Assembly (NCBI RefSeq): GCF_009908285.1
Contig: NZ_JAAARM010000028.1
Coordinates: forward strand, 1-64,000
Direction: 5' to 3'
DNA: 64,000 bases
Origin: Pseudomonas sp. Fl4BN1
Lineage (GTDB): Bacteria > Pseudomonadota > Gammaproteobacteria > Pseudomonadales > Pseudomonadaceae
The notes beneath the pieces are model-generated. The model worked only from the letters and a program-made list of their open reading frames with translations. It did no database searches and was not told where the DNA came from. Of the stretch, positions 1-9,269 are shown in pieces. The first letter of the stretch is position 1; each line of letters opens with the position of its first letter. The translations under genes and the position numbers were made by a program.

Positions 1-345
1 GAAGCGGACAGCCTGGCCATGGGGATTGCCCTGCAGGACGTGCCGGAAGGGCTGGTAATTGCCCTGGTGCTGGCGGGGGCGGGGATGTCGCGGGTCAAGG
101 CGTTCCTGATCGGTGCGGCTTCAGGCTTGGTAGAGCCGGTCTTTGCCTTGCTCTGCGCCTGGCTGGTCAGTTTGGCAGAGGTGCTTTTGCCTTTGGGGCT
201 GGCCCTGGCGGCTGGTGCCATGCTGTTGGTGGTGACTCATGAAGTGATCCCCGAGTCCCGGCGCAATGGTCACGAAAAGCTCGCCAGCCTCGGCTTGTGT
301 ATCGGCTTTTGTCTGATGATGGTGATGGACACGGCGCTCGCCTGA
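1..345 (+). CDS. ZIP family metal transporter, C-terminal part (5' end outside window)
   Basis: The open frame enters from the left edge, so only the last 114 residues are present. It is a hydrophobic protein with the QDVPEG helix motif near residue 12, matching the His/Asp-Pro-Glu-Gly metal site of transmembrane helix 4-5 in ZIP (ZupT-like) divalent metal transporters, and a second metal-type motif HEVIPESRR near residue 80. It ends with a hydrophobic last helix. Family known for zinc or iron uptake across the inner membrane; the metal here is not determinable. It converges on ptsO. Confidence 0.85.
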   Translation, partial: EADSLAMGIALQDVPEGLVIALVLAGAGMSRVKAFLIGAASGLVEPVFALLCAWLVSLAEVLLPLGLALAAGAMLLVVTHEVIPESRRNGHEKLASLGLCIGFCLMMVMDTALA

Positions 346-373
346 GTGCCGCATGCGAGTGGCCCAGCGAGGG

Positions 374-646
374 CTACTCGCCTTCGTCGAAGTAGTTGTT
401 GATCAGTTTCACCAGAGCATCCAGTGCCTCTTGCTCTTGCTCACCCTCGGTTTTCAGGTGGATTTTGGTGCCCTTACCGGCAGCGAGCATCATCATGGCC
501 ATGATGCTCTTGCCATCAACCATGGTTTCCGGGGTTCTGCCGGCGCGAATCTGACAGGGAAACTGCCCGGCCACACCGACAAATTTGGCAGAGGCACGGG
601 CATGCAGGCCCAGCTTGTTGATGATCTCAATTTCCAGAGCTGGCAT
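374..646 (-). CDS. ptsO: HPr-like phosphocarrier protein NPr
   Basis: A 90-residue HPr-fold protein with the phosphorylatable histidine in GLHARAS (His15) and the regulatory-serine region around VDGKSIM (Ser47). It is the phosphocarrier of the nitrogen-related PTS, passing phosphate from PtsP to PtsN. It is the last gene of the rpoN-hpf-ptsN-rapZ-ptsO block on the minus strand, which is the standard Pseudomonas order and separates it from sugar-PTS HPr. Confidence 0.95.
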   Translation of the reverse strand: MPALEIEIINKLGLHARASAKFVGVAGQFPCQIRAGRTPETMVDGKSIMAMMMLAAGKGTKIHLKTEGEQEQEALDALVKLINNYFDEGE

Positions 647-662
647 CGCGGGGTAGATCCTT

Positions 663-1520
663 TCAGCTAAGGTCGCGGTGGCGAACCTGGACGTTCTTCA
701 GGGATTTTTGCAGGACCTGGCCGAGACGCTCAGTCAGGTACACGGAGCGGTGGTGCCCGCCAGTGCAGCCAATGGCAATGGTTACATAGGCGCGGTTGCT
801 GGCGGCAAAGCGCGGCAACCACTTGAGCAGGTAGCTGGAGATGTCCTGGAACATCTCTTCGACATCAGGCTGGGCGGCCAGGTACTCGGCCACGGGAGCG
901 TCCAATCCGGATTGGGCGCGCAGTTCAGGCTTCCAGTACGGGTTGGGCAGGCAGCGCACATCGAACACTAGATCGGCGTCTACCGGCATGCCGCGTTTGA
1001 AACCGAAGGACTCCACCAGGAATGCGGTGCCAGGCTCGGGCTGATTCAGCAACCGCAGCTTGATGGTATCCCGCAGTTGGTAGAGGTTCAGATTGGTGGT
1101 GTTGACCTTGAGGTCCGCCAGATCGACGATCGGTCCCAGTAACTGGGTTTCGTCGTGGATGGCTTCCGCCAGTGAGCGATTGGCGCTGCTCAGGGGATGC
1201 CGGCGGCGGGTTTCCGAGAAGCGCTTGAGCAAGGTTTCTTCATCGGCGTCCAGATAGAGCACATCGCACTGGATATGCCGACTGCGCACTTCTTCCAACA
1301 GCTCGGGGAAGCGCGACAGGTGGCTGGGCAGATTGCGTGCGTCAATGGATACCGCCACCAGCGGTTGGGCCAGTTCAGTGTGAATCAACGCACGTTCGGC
1401 CAGCTCGGGCAGCAAGCCGGCTGGAAGGTTGTCGATGCAGTAGTAGCCGTGATCCTCAAGAACGTCGAGGGCGGTGCTTTTACCTGAGCCGGAACGGCCG
1501 CTGACGATGATCAAGCGCAT
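663..1520 (-). CDS. rapZ: RNase adapter / nucleotide-binding protein RapZ
   Basis: 285 residues, the usual length. The N-terminal P-loop GRSGSGKS sits at residues 8-15. The conserved C-terminal segment around IGCTGGHHRSVYL is the part that, in enterobacteria, binds the sRNA GlmZ and glucosamine-6-phosphate. Known family role: adapter for RNase E in control of amino-sugar synthesis; in pseudomonads the target RNA is not settled. It lies 2 nt downstream of ptsN and just upstream of ptsO, so it is probably co-transcribed with them. Confidence 0.95.
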   Translation of the reverse strand: MRLIIVSGRSGSGKSTALDVLEDHGYYCIDNLPAGLLPELAERALIHTELAQPLVAVSIDARNLPSHLSRFPELLEEVRSRHIQCDVLYLDADEETLLKRFSETRRRHPLSSANRSLAEAIHDETQLLGPIVDLADLKVNTTNLNLYQLRDTIKLRLLNQPEPGTAFLVESFGFKRGMPVDADLVFDVRCLPNPYWKPELRAQSGLDAPVAEYLAAQPDVEEMFQDISSYLLKWLPRFAASNRAYVTIAIGCTGGHHRSVYLTERLGQVLQKSLKNVQVRHRDLS

Positions 1521-1522
1521 GA

Positions 1523-1987
1523 TTACTGACCGTTTTGCTCGTCCAGAACAACCTGATACAAGGCTTCGTTGCTGGTGGCACTGCGCAGCCGGTCACGGAC
1601 TTCCTTGCGATCGAGCATGCTGGCGATCTGCCGGAGCAGTTCCAGGTGTGCGTCGGTGGCGGCTTCCGGGACTAGCAGGACGAACAGCAGATCGACCGGG
1701 GCGCCGTCGATGGCGTCGAAATCGATCGGTGCGTCCAGGTGCATCAGGGCACTGATGGGGGACTCGCAGCCTTTGAGGCGGCAGTGGGGAATCGCGATGC
1801 CGTTGCCAAAACCGGTAGAACCGAGTTTTTCACGGGCGATCAGGCTCTCGTAGACATCCTGCATCTCCAGATCGGGCACTTCACGGCTGATCAGGTTGGC
1901 AATTTGTTCGAGTGCGCGTTTTTTACTGCCGCCCGGCACGTTCACCAAGGAACGGCCGGGGGTCAGGATACTTTCAAGTCGGATCAT
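1523..1987 (-). CDS. ptsN: PTS IIA-like nitrogen regulatory protein
   Basis: 154 residues of the EIIA-fructose/mannitol fold. The phosphorylated histidine is His68 in the GIAIPHCRLKG motif. EIIA-Ntr receives phosphate from NPr and regulates potassium transport, nitrogen/carbon balance and PHA metabolism in Pseudomonas. It sits between hpf and rapZ in the rpoN operon. Confidence 0.96.
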   Translation of the reverse strand: MIRLESILTPGRSLVNVPGGSKKRALEQIANLISREVPDLEMQDVYESLIAREKLGSTGFGNGIAIPHCRLKGCESPISALMHLDAPIDFDAIDGAPVDLLFVLLVPEAATDAHLELLRQIASMLDRKEVRDRLRSATSNEALYQVVLDEQNGQ

Positions 1988-1999
1988 GGGGGGAGAGTG

Positions 2000-2305
2000 T
2001 TAGCGACCCGTGCCTTGGAGAAGGTGGAGGTGCTTTTCCTTATGCTTTTTCAGTTGACGGTCAAGCTTGTCCGTGAGCAGGTCGATTGCGGCATACATAT
2101 CGTCATGTTCTGCATTGGCGACGACCTCCCCACCGTGGATGTGCAAGGTGGCTTCGATTTTCTGCTTCAACTTCTCGACAGCCATGGTGACCTGCACATT
2201 GGTTATCTTGTCGAAATGCCGCTCCAGCCGGTCGAGTTTTTCGCCGATGTAAGCGCGCAGAGGTTCAGTCACTTCGAGTTGGTGTCCACTGATGTTGACT
2301 TGCAT
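2000..2305 (-). CDS. hpf: Ribosome hibernation promoting factor
   Basis: The start is set at the ATG at 2305 (product MQVNISGHQLEV...), because a GAAGGAG ribosome site lies just upstream; a longer frame exists but lacks such a site. About 101 residues, the short HPF type, with the beta-alpha-beta-beta-beta-alpha fold seen in YfiA/HPF. It stabilises 100S ribosome dimers in stationary phase. It is located between rpoN and ptsN, its classical place (formerly ORF95). Confidence 0.93.
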   Translation of the reverse strand: MQVNISGHQLEVTEPLRAYIGEKLDRLERHFDKITNVQVTMAVEKLKQKIEATLHIHGGEVVANAEHDDMYAAIDLLTDKLDRQLKKHKEKHLHLLQGTGR

Positions 2306-2384
2306 ACAGCTTCTCCTTCGTTGCCAGTGCATAAAGCGGCAGGCTGGGTTGCCTGCCCCTGAAACGCTGTGGCCAGCCCTGCGG

Positions 2385-3878
2385 TCAAATCAACCGCTTC
2401 CGTTCGCTGGAAGGCGCAATCCCAAGGGATTCGCGATACTTGGCTACGGTACGGCGGGCTACCTGAATGCCTTGTGCCTCCAGTAAACCAGCGATCTTGC
2501 TGTCACTCAACGGCTTTTTCTGATTTTCCGCAGCCACCAGTTTTTTGATGATCGCGCGGATCGCGGTGGACGAGCATTCACCGCCTTCCGAGGTGCTGAC
2601 GTGGCTGGAGAAAAAGTATTTCAGCTCATATATGCCCCGTGGGGTATGCATGAATTTTTGCGTGGTTACCCGGGAAATCGTCGATTCGTGCATACCCACC
2701 GCTTCGGCGATGTCATGCAGCACCAACGGCTTCATTGCCTCGTCACCGTACTCGAGAAAGCCGCGCTGGTGCTCGACGATCTGGGTGGCCACTTTCATCA
2801 GGGTTTCGTTGCGGCTCTGCAGGCTCTTGATGAACCAGCGGGCTTCCTGCAGCTGGTTGCGCATGAAGGTGTTGTCGGCGCTGGTGTCGGCCCGACGCAC
2901 AAAACCGGCGTACTGGGCATTGACTCGCAGGCGTGGCACGGACTCCTGATTCAGCTCCACCAACCAGCGCTCGTTGTCCTTGCGCACGATGACGTCCGGA
3001 ACTACGTATTCGGCTTCGCTGGATTCGATCTGTGAGCCTGGACGCGGGTTGAGGCTCTGCACCAGCTCGATGACCTGGCGCAGCTCGTCCTCCTTGAGTT
3101 TCATGCGGCGCATCAGTTGGCTGTAGTCGCGGCTGCCCAGCAGGTCGATGTAGTCACTGACCAGGCGTTGGGCTTCGCTCAGCCAAGGAGTTTTCGTCGA
3201 CAGTTGGCGCAATTGCAACAGCAGGCATTCGCCCAGGTTGCGGGCGCCGATACCGGCCGGTTCGAATTGCTGGATGCGGTGCAGGACGGCTTCGATTTCG
3301 TCCAGCTCAATGTCCAGTTCGGGATCGAAGGCCTCGAGAATTTCCTCGAGGGTTTCGTCCAGGTAGCCCTGATTGTTGATGCAATCGATCAGGGTTACGG
3401 CAATCAGGCGGTCGGTGTCCGACATCGGAGCCAGGTTCAGTTGCCAGAGCAGGTGGCTTTGCAGGCTTTCACCGGCCGACGTGCGGGTAGTGAAGTCCCA
3501 CTCGTCATCATCGCTGCTAGGCAGGCTGCTGGCGCTGGTCTGGTAGACATCTTCCCAGGCGGTATCCACCGGCAGTTCGTTGGGGATGCGTTCGCTCCAC
3601 TCACCGTCCTCGAGGTTATCCACCGTAGGGGCGGTTTCCTGGTAGGAGGGTTCCTGGATCTCGGTGTTGGGCTTGGACTCGGTGTTGTCGGCCAAAGGAT
3701 CGCTGTTGTCGAAGTCGTCGCCTTCTTCCTGGCGTTCGAGCATCGGGTTGGACTCCAGCGCTTCCTGGATTTCCTGTTGCAGGTCCAGGGTCGACAATTG
3801 GAGCAGGCGGATGGCCTGTTGCAGCTGCGGTGTCATCGTCAGCTGCTGGCCCATTCTCAGGACTAGCGATGGTTTCAT
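2385..3878 (-). CDS. rpoN: RNA polymerase sigma-54 factor
   Basis: 497 residues. The Gln/Leu-rich activator-interacting region I is at the N-terminus (residues 1-50), followed by an acidic linker (about 50-120), the core-binding domain, and the C-terminal RpoN box ARRTVAKYRE close to the end. It directs transcription from -24/-12 promoters with enhancer-binding proteins. It lies downstream of lptB with a 180-nt gap that holds a large dyad. Confidence 0.98.
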   Translation of the reverse strand: MKPSLVLRMGQQLTMTPQLQQAIRLLQLSTLDLQQEIQEALESNPMLERQEEGDDFDNSDPLADNTESKPNTEIQEPSYQETAPTVDNLEDGEWSERIPNELPVDTAWEDVYQTSASSLPSSDDDEWDFTTRTSAGESLQSHLLWQLNLAPMSDTDRLIAVTLIDCINNQGYLDETLEEILEAFDPELDIELDEIEAVLHRIQQFEPAGIGARNLGECLLLQLRQLSTKTPWLSEAQRLVSDYIDLLGSRDYSQLMRRMKLKEDELRQVIELVQSLNPRPGSQIESSEAEYVVPDVIVRKDNERWLVELNQESVPRLRVNAQYAGFVRRADTSADNTFMRNQLQEARWFIKSLQSRNETLMKVATQIVEHQRGFLEYGDEAMKPLVLHDIAEAVGMHESTISRVTTQKFMHTPRGIYELKYFFSSHVSTSEGGECSSTAIRAIIKKLVAAENQKKPLSDSKIAGLLEAQGIQVARRTVAKYRESLGIAPSSERKRLI

Positions 3879-3985
3879 GGCAGGGGCTTAACACCTTATT
3901 TGCCGGCGCACATGCGCCATCCACTACAGGGCGCCGGAGCGCCAAACATAAGCAAATTATATGCCTGAAACTGAAGTGTTTGCCT

Positions 3986-4035
3986 AGAGCGCTGTAACAA
4001 TAAAGTTTGTAGGGATTTATTGTTCCCGGCGCTCT
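3986..4035 (-). promoter_or_regulatory. Large imperfect dyad in the lptB-rpoN gap
   Basis: Outer arms AGAGCGC (3986-3992) and GCGCTCT (4029-4035) enclose perfect 9-base arms AACAATAAA (3996-4004) and TTTATTGTT (4016-4024) with an 11-nt loop. There is no clear U-run after the outer stem on the minus strand. It could be a weak terminator for the lpt operon or a leader structure of rpoN. Confidence 0.5.
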
Positions 4036-4060
4036 GGCGTCCAGCCCAACACCTCAGCCC

Positions 4061-4786
4061 TTACAGGCGGAACTCATGGCCCAGGTAGACTTCCTTGACC
4101 AGTTCGTTGGCCAGGATGGTCTCGGCATCGCCTTCGGCGATCAGTTGCCCGTCGTTGACGATGTAGGCGGTCTCACAGATGTCCAGGGTCTCCCGGACGT
4201 TGTGGTCGGTGATCAGTACCCCGATGCCCTTGGCCTTCAGGTGGTGGATGATCTGCTTGATGTCGCCAACCGAGATCGGGTCTACACCGGCGAACGGTTC
4301 GTCCAGAAGGATGAACTTGGGGGCGGTGGCCAGGGCCCGGGCGATTTCCACTCGGCGGCGTTCACCGCCGGACAGGCTCATGCCGAGGTTGTCGCGGATG
4401 TGATTGATGTGGAATTCCTGCAGCAGGCTTTCCAGTTCCTGACGGCGACCGGCCTTGTCGAGTTCCTTGCGGGTCTCGAGGATGGCCATGATGTTGTCGG
4501 CCACCGACAGCTTGCGGAAGATCGAGGCTTCCTGGGGCAGATAGCCGATACCCGCGCGGGCACGGCCGTGCATCGGTTGGTGGCTGACATCCAGGTCGTC
4601 GATCAGGACGCGGCCCTGATCGGCCTGGACCAGGCCGACGATCATGTAGAAGCAGGTAGTCTTGCCGGCACCGTTGGGGCCGAGCAGGCCGACGATCTGA
4701 CCGCTGTCGATGGACAGGCTGACATCACGCACGACCTGGCGGCTCTTGTAGCTCTTGGCCAAGTGCTGGGCTTTTAGAGTTGCCAT
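4061..4786 (-). CDS. lptB: LPS export ABC transporter ATP-binding protein
   Basis: 241 residues. Walker A GPNGAGKTT is near residue 36, the signature LSGGERRRVEIARAL is mid-protein, Walker B is FILLDEPFAGVD and the H-loop is in ITDHNVRET. It powers extraction of lipopolysaccharide from the inner membrane by LptB2FG. Its start codon overlaps the lptA stop by one base, so the two are translationally coupled. Confidence 0.98.
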   Translation of the reverse strand: MATLKAQHLAKSYKSRQVVRDVSLSIDSGQIVGLLGPNGAGKTTCFYMIVGLVQADQGRVLIDDLDVSHQPMHGRARAGIGYLPQEASIFRKLSVADNIMAILETRKELDKAGRRQELESLLQEFHINHIRDNLGMSLSGGERRRVEIARALATAPKFILLDEPFAGVDPISVGDIKQIIHHLKAKGIGVLITDHNVRETLDICETAYIVNDGQLIAEGDAETILANELVKEVYLGHEFRL

Positions 4787-5331
4787 TACTGGGCCTTTTG
4801 CTCGTCGGTTTTCTTTTTCGGCTGGATGACCATGTCGATCCGCGGACGCGGCGCGGTGACCGAGGTGCCATTGGCGCGACCGGCGTTAGCCACTTGCTTG
4901 ACGGTGTCGTAGACGATTTTCTCGCCTTCGGTGGTGTTGCCGTCGTTGATAACCTTGGCCTTGTCGATCAGTACGATGCGGTTCTGCTGGGCATGGTACT
5001 GGATGGTCACGGCGTAGGCCTGGACCGGTTTCGGGTCGGTCTGTTTCTGCAGTTGCTCGAAATACGCCAGGTTGCCCACGGAGGTCACCACGTCGATTTC
5101 GCCGGTTTTTGACCGGGTGATGGTCACGGTGTTGCCGGTGATCTTCATCGAACCCTGGGTGATGATTACATCGCCCTTGTAGGTGGCCACGCCATTCTTG
5201 TCATCGAGCTGGGCGTCGTCGGCCTGGATGCGGATTGGCTGTTGGCTATCGTTCGGCAGAGCCCAGGCGCTCACGCTTCCCAGTGCTGCGCCCAGACTGA
5301 GCAAAATCGGGAGGGTTTTAACGAGCCTCAT
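4786..5331 (-). CDS. lptA: LPS transport periplasmic protein LptA
   Basis: 181 residues, with a signal peptide ending around VSAWA (residue 24) and an OstA beta-jellyroll domain. It forms the periplasmic bridge carrying LPS from LptC to LptD. It overlaps lptC by 14 nt upstream and lptB by one base downstream. The C-terminal tail is Lys-rich. Confidence 0.96.
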   Translation of the reverse strand: MRLVKTLPILLSLGAALGSVSAWALPNDSQQPIRIQADDAQLDDKNGVATYKGDVIITQGSMKITGNTVTITRSKTGEIDVVTSVGNLAYFEQLQKQTDPKPVQAYAVTIQYHAQQNRIVLIDKAKVINDGNTTEGEKIVYDTVKQVANAGRANGTSVTAPRPRIDMVIQPKKKTDEQKAQ

Positions 5332-5890
5332 ACTGTCCTCTTACGTTCGATAGCAGGTTCATCCTGCCGTCTTTCAAATACGCTTTCATTCCCTTCGCCG
5401 TAGTCACGCCGCCGGCGCCGTCAATTCTAACGGCTTGCTCGGTCTGCGCATATTGCTTCTGCGGGAATACTGTCATGCGGGTCGTGGTGATCAGCAGGTT
5501 GCGATTTCTTTCGTCGGTGCGGGAAACCCGTACCGAATCGATCAATTCGACTTCAGTGCCGTCCGGGTTGACTTCGCCGCGCTCGCTCTGGACATGCCAG
5601 GGGAAGGTAGTGCCGCGGTACATCTGCAGGTCCGGTTTGGTCAGCAGGGTCACTTCGCTGGCCTTGACGTGCTCGACCTTGTCCGAGGTCATTTCATACT
5701 GCAGCTTGCCGTCGGGCAAATACTGCACGCTGCGGGCGTTGATCACGTAATAGTCGATGGCGTTTTCGTCGACCTGTACCACGGGCTTGTCGAGGAAACG
5801 TTCAGGGCTGATGTTCCAGTAACCGACCGCTGCAAACAGCAGGGCGATAGTCCCGAAGATCAGTATGTTGCGAATCTTTTTACTCAGCAT
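5318..5890 (-). CDS. lptC: LPS export system protein LptC
   Basis: 190 residues with a single N-terminal membrane helix (about 8-26) and a periplasmic beta-jellyroll. It receives LPS from LptB2FG and hands it to LptA. The position between kdsC and lptA and the overlap with lptA support the assignment; the sequence itself is weakly conserved, as is usual for LptC. Confidence 0.94.
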   Translation of the reverse strand: MLSKKIRNILIFGTIALLFAAVGYWNISPERFLDKPVVQVDENAIDYYVINARSVQYLPDGKLQYEMTSDKVEHVKASEVTLLTKPDLQMYRGTTFPWHVQSERGEVNPDGTEVELIDSVRVSRTDERNRNLLITTTRMTVFPQKQYAQTEQAVRIDGAGGVTTAKGMKAYLKDGRMNLLSNVRGQYEAR

Positions 5891-5899
5891 TGGAAGGCT

Positions 5900-6424
5900 C
5901 TATAGGTAAGCGGCGTTGGCTGCTTCAAGGCGATCCTGGGCGCGCAGGATCAGCTCGCAGAACTCTCGGGCAGCTCCTTCGCCGCCGCGAGCCACGGTGG
6001 TGCCGTGGGCGTGTTCACGAACAAAACCCGCTGCGTTGGCGACCGCCATGCCCAGGCCGACACGGCGGATCACCGGCAGATCGGGCAGGTCGTCGCCCAG
6101 ATAGGCGACCTGTTCATAGCTTAGGTTGAGTTGGGCAAGAAGTTCGTCCAGTACCACCAGTTTGTCTTCGCGGCCCTGATACAGGTGGGGGATCCCCAGG
6201 TTCTTGGCCCGACGCTCCACCACCGGGGTCTTGCGCCCGCTGATGATCGCGGTCTGCACCCCGGCCGCCATGAGCATCTTGATGCCCTGGCCGTCTAGGG
6301 TGTTGAAGGTCTTGAACTCGCTGCCGTCTTCGAGGAAGTACAGGCGACCGTCGGTCAGTACGCCGTCGACGTCAAAAATCGCCAGCTTGATGTTTTTACC
6401 GCGTTGCAGCAGGTCGGTATTCAT
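5900..6424 (-). CDS. kdsC: 3-deoxy-D-manno-octulosonate 8-phosphate phosphatase
   Basis: 174 residues of the HAD superfamily (C0 type). Motif I is DVDGVLTDG near residue 18, motif II is ISGRK, and motif III/IV is the LGDDLPDLP acidic pair. It hydrolyses Kdo-8-phosphate to Kdo for lipid A-core synthesis. Its start abuts the kdsD stop (shared base at 6424), indicating coupling. Confidence 0.97.
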   Translation of the reverse strand: MNTDLLQRGKNIKLAIFDVDGVLTDGRLYFLEDGSEFKTFNTLDGQGIKMLMAAGVQTAIISGRKTPVVERRAKNLGIPHLYQGREDKLVVLDELLAQLNLSYEQVAYLGDDLPDLPVIRRVGLGMAVANAAGFVREHAHGTTVARGGEGAAREFCELILRAQDRLEAANAAYL

Positions 6425-7398
6425 TACATGACTCCCGCGCGCAACAGGTCGTGCATGTTCAAGGCGCCGATCGGCCGGTCTTCCTTGTCCACCACCACCA
6501 GGGCGCTGATTTTATGGTCTTCCATGATTTTCAGGGCTTCAGCGGCCAGCATATCGGCACGTGCAGTCTTGCCATGAGGGGTCATGACCGAGTCGATGGT
6601 GGCGTGATGAATATCAATGGCGCGATCCAGGGTGCGACGCAGATCGCCGTCGGTGAAAATCCCGGCCAGGCGGCCATCGTTTTCCAGAATGACGGTCATG
6701 CCCAAGCCCTTGCGGGTCATCTCCATGAGTGCGTCCTTGAGCAGGGTGCCCCGCTGCACGTGTGGCAGGTCGGAACCTTCGTGCATGACATTCTCGACCT
6801 TGAGCAGCAGGCGGCGGCCCAGGGCTCCGCCTGGGTGGGAGAACGCGAAGTCTTCGGCGGTGAAGCCGCGGGCTTCCAGCAGGGCCACGGCCAGGGCGTC
6901 GCCCATCACCAGGGCGGCAGTGGTCGAAGAGGTTGGCGCCAGGTTCAGCGGGCAGGCTTCGTGCTCGACGTGGACGTTGAGGTTGACATCGGCGGCCTTG
7001 GCCAGCGGGGACTCTGGGTTGCCGGTAAGGCTGATCAACTGGATGCCCAGGCGCTTGATCAGCGGCAGCAGGGTGACGATTTCGTTGGTGGAGCCGGAGT
7101 TGGAGAGGGCCAGGATCACGTCGTCACGGGTGATCATGCCCATATCGCCGTGGCTGGCCTCGGCTGGATGGACAAAGAAAGCCGTGGTGCCGGTGCTCGC
7201 CAGGGTGGCGGCGATCTTGTTGCCGACATGCCCGGATTTGCCCATGCCGACCACTACTACGCGGCCTTTGCTGGCCAGAATCATCTCGCAAGCGCGTACG
7301 AAATCTGCGTCGATATGGGGCAGCAAGCCTTCTACTGCCTGAAGTTCGAGGCGGATGGTGCGTTGTGCTGATTGAATCAGGTCGCTGGATTGGCTCAT
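6424..7398 (-). CDS. kdsD: D-arabinose 5-phosphate isomerase
   Basis: The start is chosen at 7398 (MSQSSDLIQ), giving 324 residues, the family length; an upstream extension of 21 codons is possible but does not fit the family. It has a SIS domain (about 35-170, with GMGKSGHVGNK) and two CBS domains in the C-terminal half. It converts ribulose-5-phosphate to arabinose-5-phosphate, the first step to Kdo. It is first in the kds-lpt block and divergent from mlaF. Confidence 0.96.
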   Translation of the reverse strand: MSQSSDLIQSAQRTIRLELQAVEGLLPHIDADFVRACEMILASKGRVVVVGMGKSGHVGNKIAATLASTGTTAFFVHPAEASHGDMGMITRDDVILALSNSGSTNEIVTLLPLIKRLGIQLISLTGNPESPLAKAADVNLNVHVEHEACPLNLAPTSSTTAALVMGDALAVALLEARGFTAEDFAFSHPGGALGRRLLLKVENVMHEGSDLPHVQRGTLLKDALMEMTRKGLGMTVILENDGRLAGIFTDGDLRRTLDRAIDIHHATIDSVMTPHGKTARADMLAAEALKIMEDHKISALVVVDKEDRPIGALNMHDLLRAGVM

Positions 7399-7662
7399 GT
7401 CTGAAATCGTATAGCCCGATGAAAAGGCGGCGATTATAGCGGTAATGAGCAAATCCCTCACGCAAGTTCGTCAGCCTTTGTCTACTGCTTGCTAGGAATC
7501 CTCCTATTTTGCCTGTCGTCGACCTGAACGGTGGCGGCTTCGGCCTTGGGGGCTCCGTATCAGCAGTGATATAGTTCGCCGCCAGTTCGGCCTGCCCAGA
7601 GGCATGTACTCCCGGCAGGGAGCCAAGCGTCCGAGTGATAGGCTGCATCGCAAGGAGTTTAG

Positions 7663-8472
7663 ATGAGTGCCGATAACGCTTACGCGGTCGAGCTGAAGGG
7701 ACTGTCCTTCAAGCGCGGTACGCGCAGCATTTTCAATAACGTGGATATTCGTATTCCGCGGGGCAAGGTCACCGGGATCATGGGGCCTTCCGGCTGCGGG
7801 AAAACCACCCTGTTGCGCTTGATGGGCATGCAACTGCGGCCCAGCGGCGGTGAAGTGTGGGTCAACGGCCAGAACCTGCCGACCCTCTCGCGCAGCGATC
7901 TGTTCGACGCGCGCAAGCAAATGGGCGTGTTGTTCCAGAGTGGCGCGCTGTTTACCGACCTCGACGTCTTCGAGAACGTGGCCTTTCCATTGCGGGTGCA
8001 CACCCAACTGCCGGACGAGATGATTCGTGACATCGTCCTGCTCAAGTTGCAGGCAGTCGGCCTGCGCGGCGCCATCGACCTGATGCCCGACGAGTTGTCA
8101 GGCGGCATGAAGCGCCGGGTCGCCCTGGCCCGGGCCATCGCCCTGGATCCGCAGATACTCATGTATGACGAGCCTTTCGTAGGTCAGGATCCGATCGCCA
8201 TGGGCGTATTGGTGCGCCTGATCCGTCTGCTCAACGATGCCCTGGGTATTACCAGCATTGTGGTTTCCCACGATCTTGCAGAAACCGCGAGCATTGCCGA
8301 CTACCTCTATGTAGTGGGTGATGGCCAGGTACTGGGCCAGGGAACTCCCGAAGAACTGCTGGACTCCGATAATCCACGTATCCGTCAGTTCATGAAGGGC
8401 GATCCCGACGGCCCGGTACCGTTTCACTTTCCAGCGTCGGATTACCGCGCAGATCTTCTGGGGAAGCGCTGA
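7663..8472 (+). CDS. mlaF: Phospholipid transport ABC ATP-binding protein
   Basis: 269 residues. Walker A is GPSGCGKTT, the signature LSGGMKRRVALARA, and Walker B LMYDEPFVGQD. The start ATG has an AAGGAG site seven bases upstream. It is the ATPase of the MlaFEDB complex, which keeps outer-membrane lipid asymmetry. First gene of mlaFEDCB; its stop overlaps the mlaE start. Confidence 0.97.
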   Translation: MSADNAYAVELKGLSFKRGTRSIFNNVDIRIPRGKVTGIMGPSGCGKTTLLRLMGMQLRPSGGEVWVNGQNLPTLSRSDLFDARKQMGVLFQSGALFTDLDVFENVAFPLRVHTQLPDEMIRDIVLLKLQAVGLRGAIDLMPDELSGGMKRRVALARAIALDPQILMYDEPFVGQDPIAMGVLVRLIRLLNDALGITSIVVSHDLAETASIADYLYVVGDGQVLGQGTPEELLDSDNPRIRQFMKGDPDGPVPFHFPASDYRADLLGKR

Positions 8473-9269
8473 TGCGCAAAATATCGCTAATCGAGAGGGT
8501 TCGCCTCTTCGGTCGCTCGGGCATCGATGTCCTGGCGGTACTGGGGCGTTCCACGCTGTTCCTGTTTCATGCGCTGCTGGGGCGTGGCGGCATCGGCGGC
8601 AGTTTCGGCCTGCTGGTCAAGCAGTTGCACTCGGTGGGGGTGATGTCCCTGGTGATCATTGTCGTGTCCGGGATCTTCATCGGCATGGTGCTGGCGCTGC
8701 AGGGCTTCAATATTCTCTCCAGCTACGGTTCGGAGCAGGCGGTTGGGCAGATGGTTGCCTTGACCTTGCTGCGGGAGTTGGGGCCGGTGGTCACTGCGCT
8801 GCTGTTCGCCGGGCGTGCCGGTTCGGCGTTGACCGCGGAAATCGGCAACATGAAGTCCACCGAGCAACTCTCCAGCCTGGAGATGATCGGTGTCGATCCG
8901 CTCAAGTACATCATTGCGCCACGTCTGTGGGCCGGTTTCATTTCCCTGCCCTTGCTGGCGATTATCTTCAGTGTCGTGGGGATCTGGGGCGGTTCCTGGG
9001 TGGCTGTCGACTGGCTGGGGGTCTATGACGGCTCCTACTGGGCGAATATGCAGAACAGCGTGACCTTCACCGGTGATGTGCTCAACGGTGTGATCAAAAG
9101 TATTGTTTTTGCCTTTGTAGTGACCTGGATCGCCGTATTCCAAGGCTACGACTGTGAGCCCACCTCAGAGGGGATCAGCCGTGCCACTACCAAGACCGTG
9201 GTGTATGCCTCGTTGGCCGTACTCGGCTTGGACTTTATTCTGACCGCCTTGATGTTTGGAGATTTCTGA
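8472..9269 (+). CDS. mlaE: Phospholipid transport permease MlaE
   Basis: 265 residues, five to six membrane helices and the conserved MlaE/permease core including the ELGPVVTALLFAGRAGSA region at about 100-117. It forms the inner-membrane channel of the Mla transporter. It is coupled to mlaF and mlaD by start/stop overlaps at 8472 and 9269. Confidence 0.97.
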   Translation: MRKISLIERVRLFGRSGIDVLAVLGRSTLFLFHALLGRGGIGGSFGLLVKQLHSVGVMSLVIIVVSGIFIGMVLALQGFNILSSYGSEQAVGQMVALTLLRELGPVVTALLFAGRAGSALTAEIGNMKSTEQLSSLEMIGVDPLKYIIAPRLWAGFISLPLLAIIFSVVGIWGGSWVAVDWLGVYDGSYWANMQNSVTFTGDVLNGVIKSIVFAFVVTWIAVFQGYDCEPTSEGISRATTKTVVYASLAVLGLDFILTALMFGDF

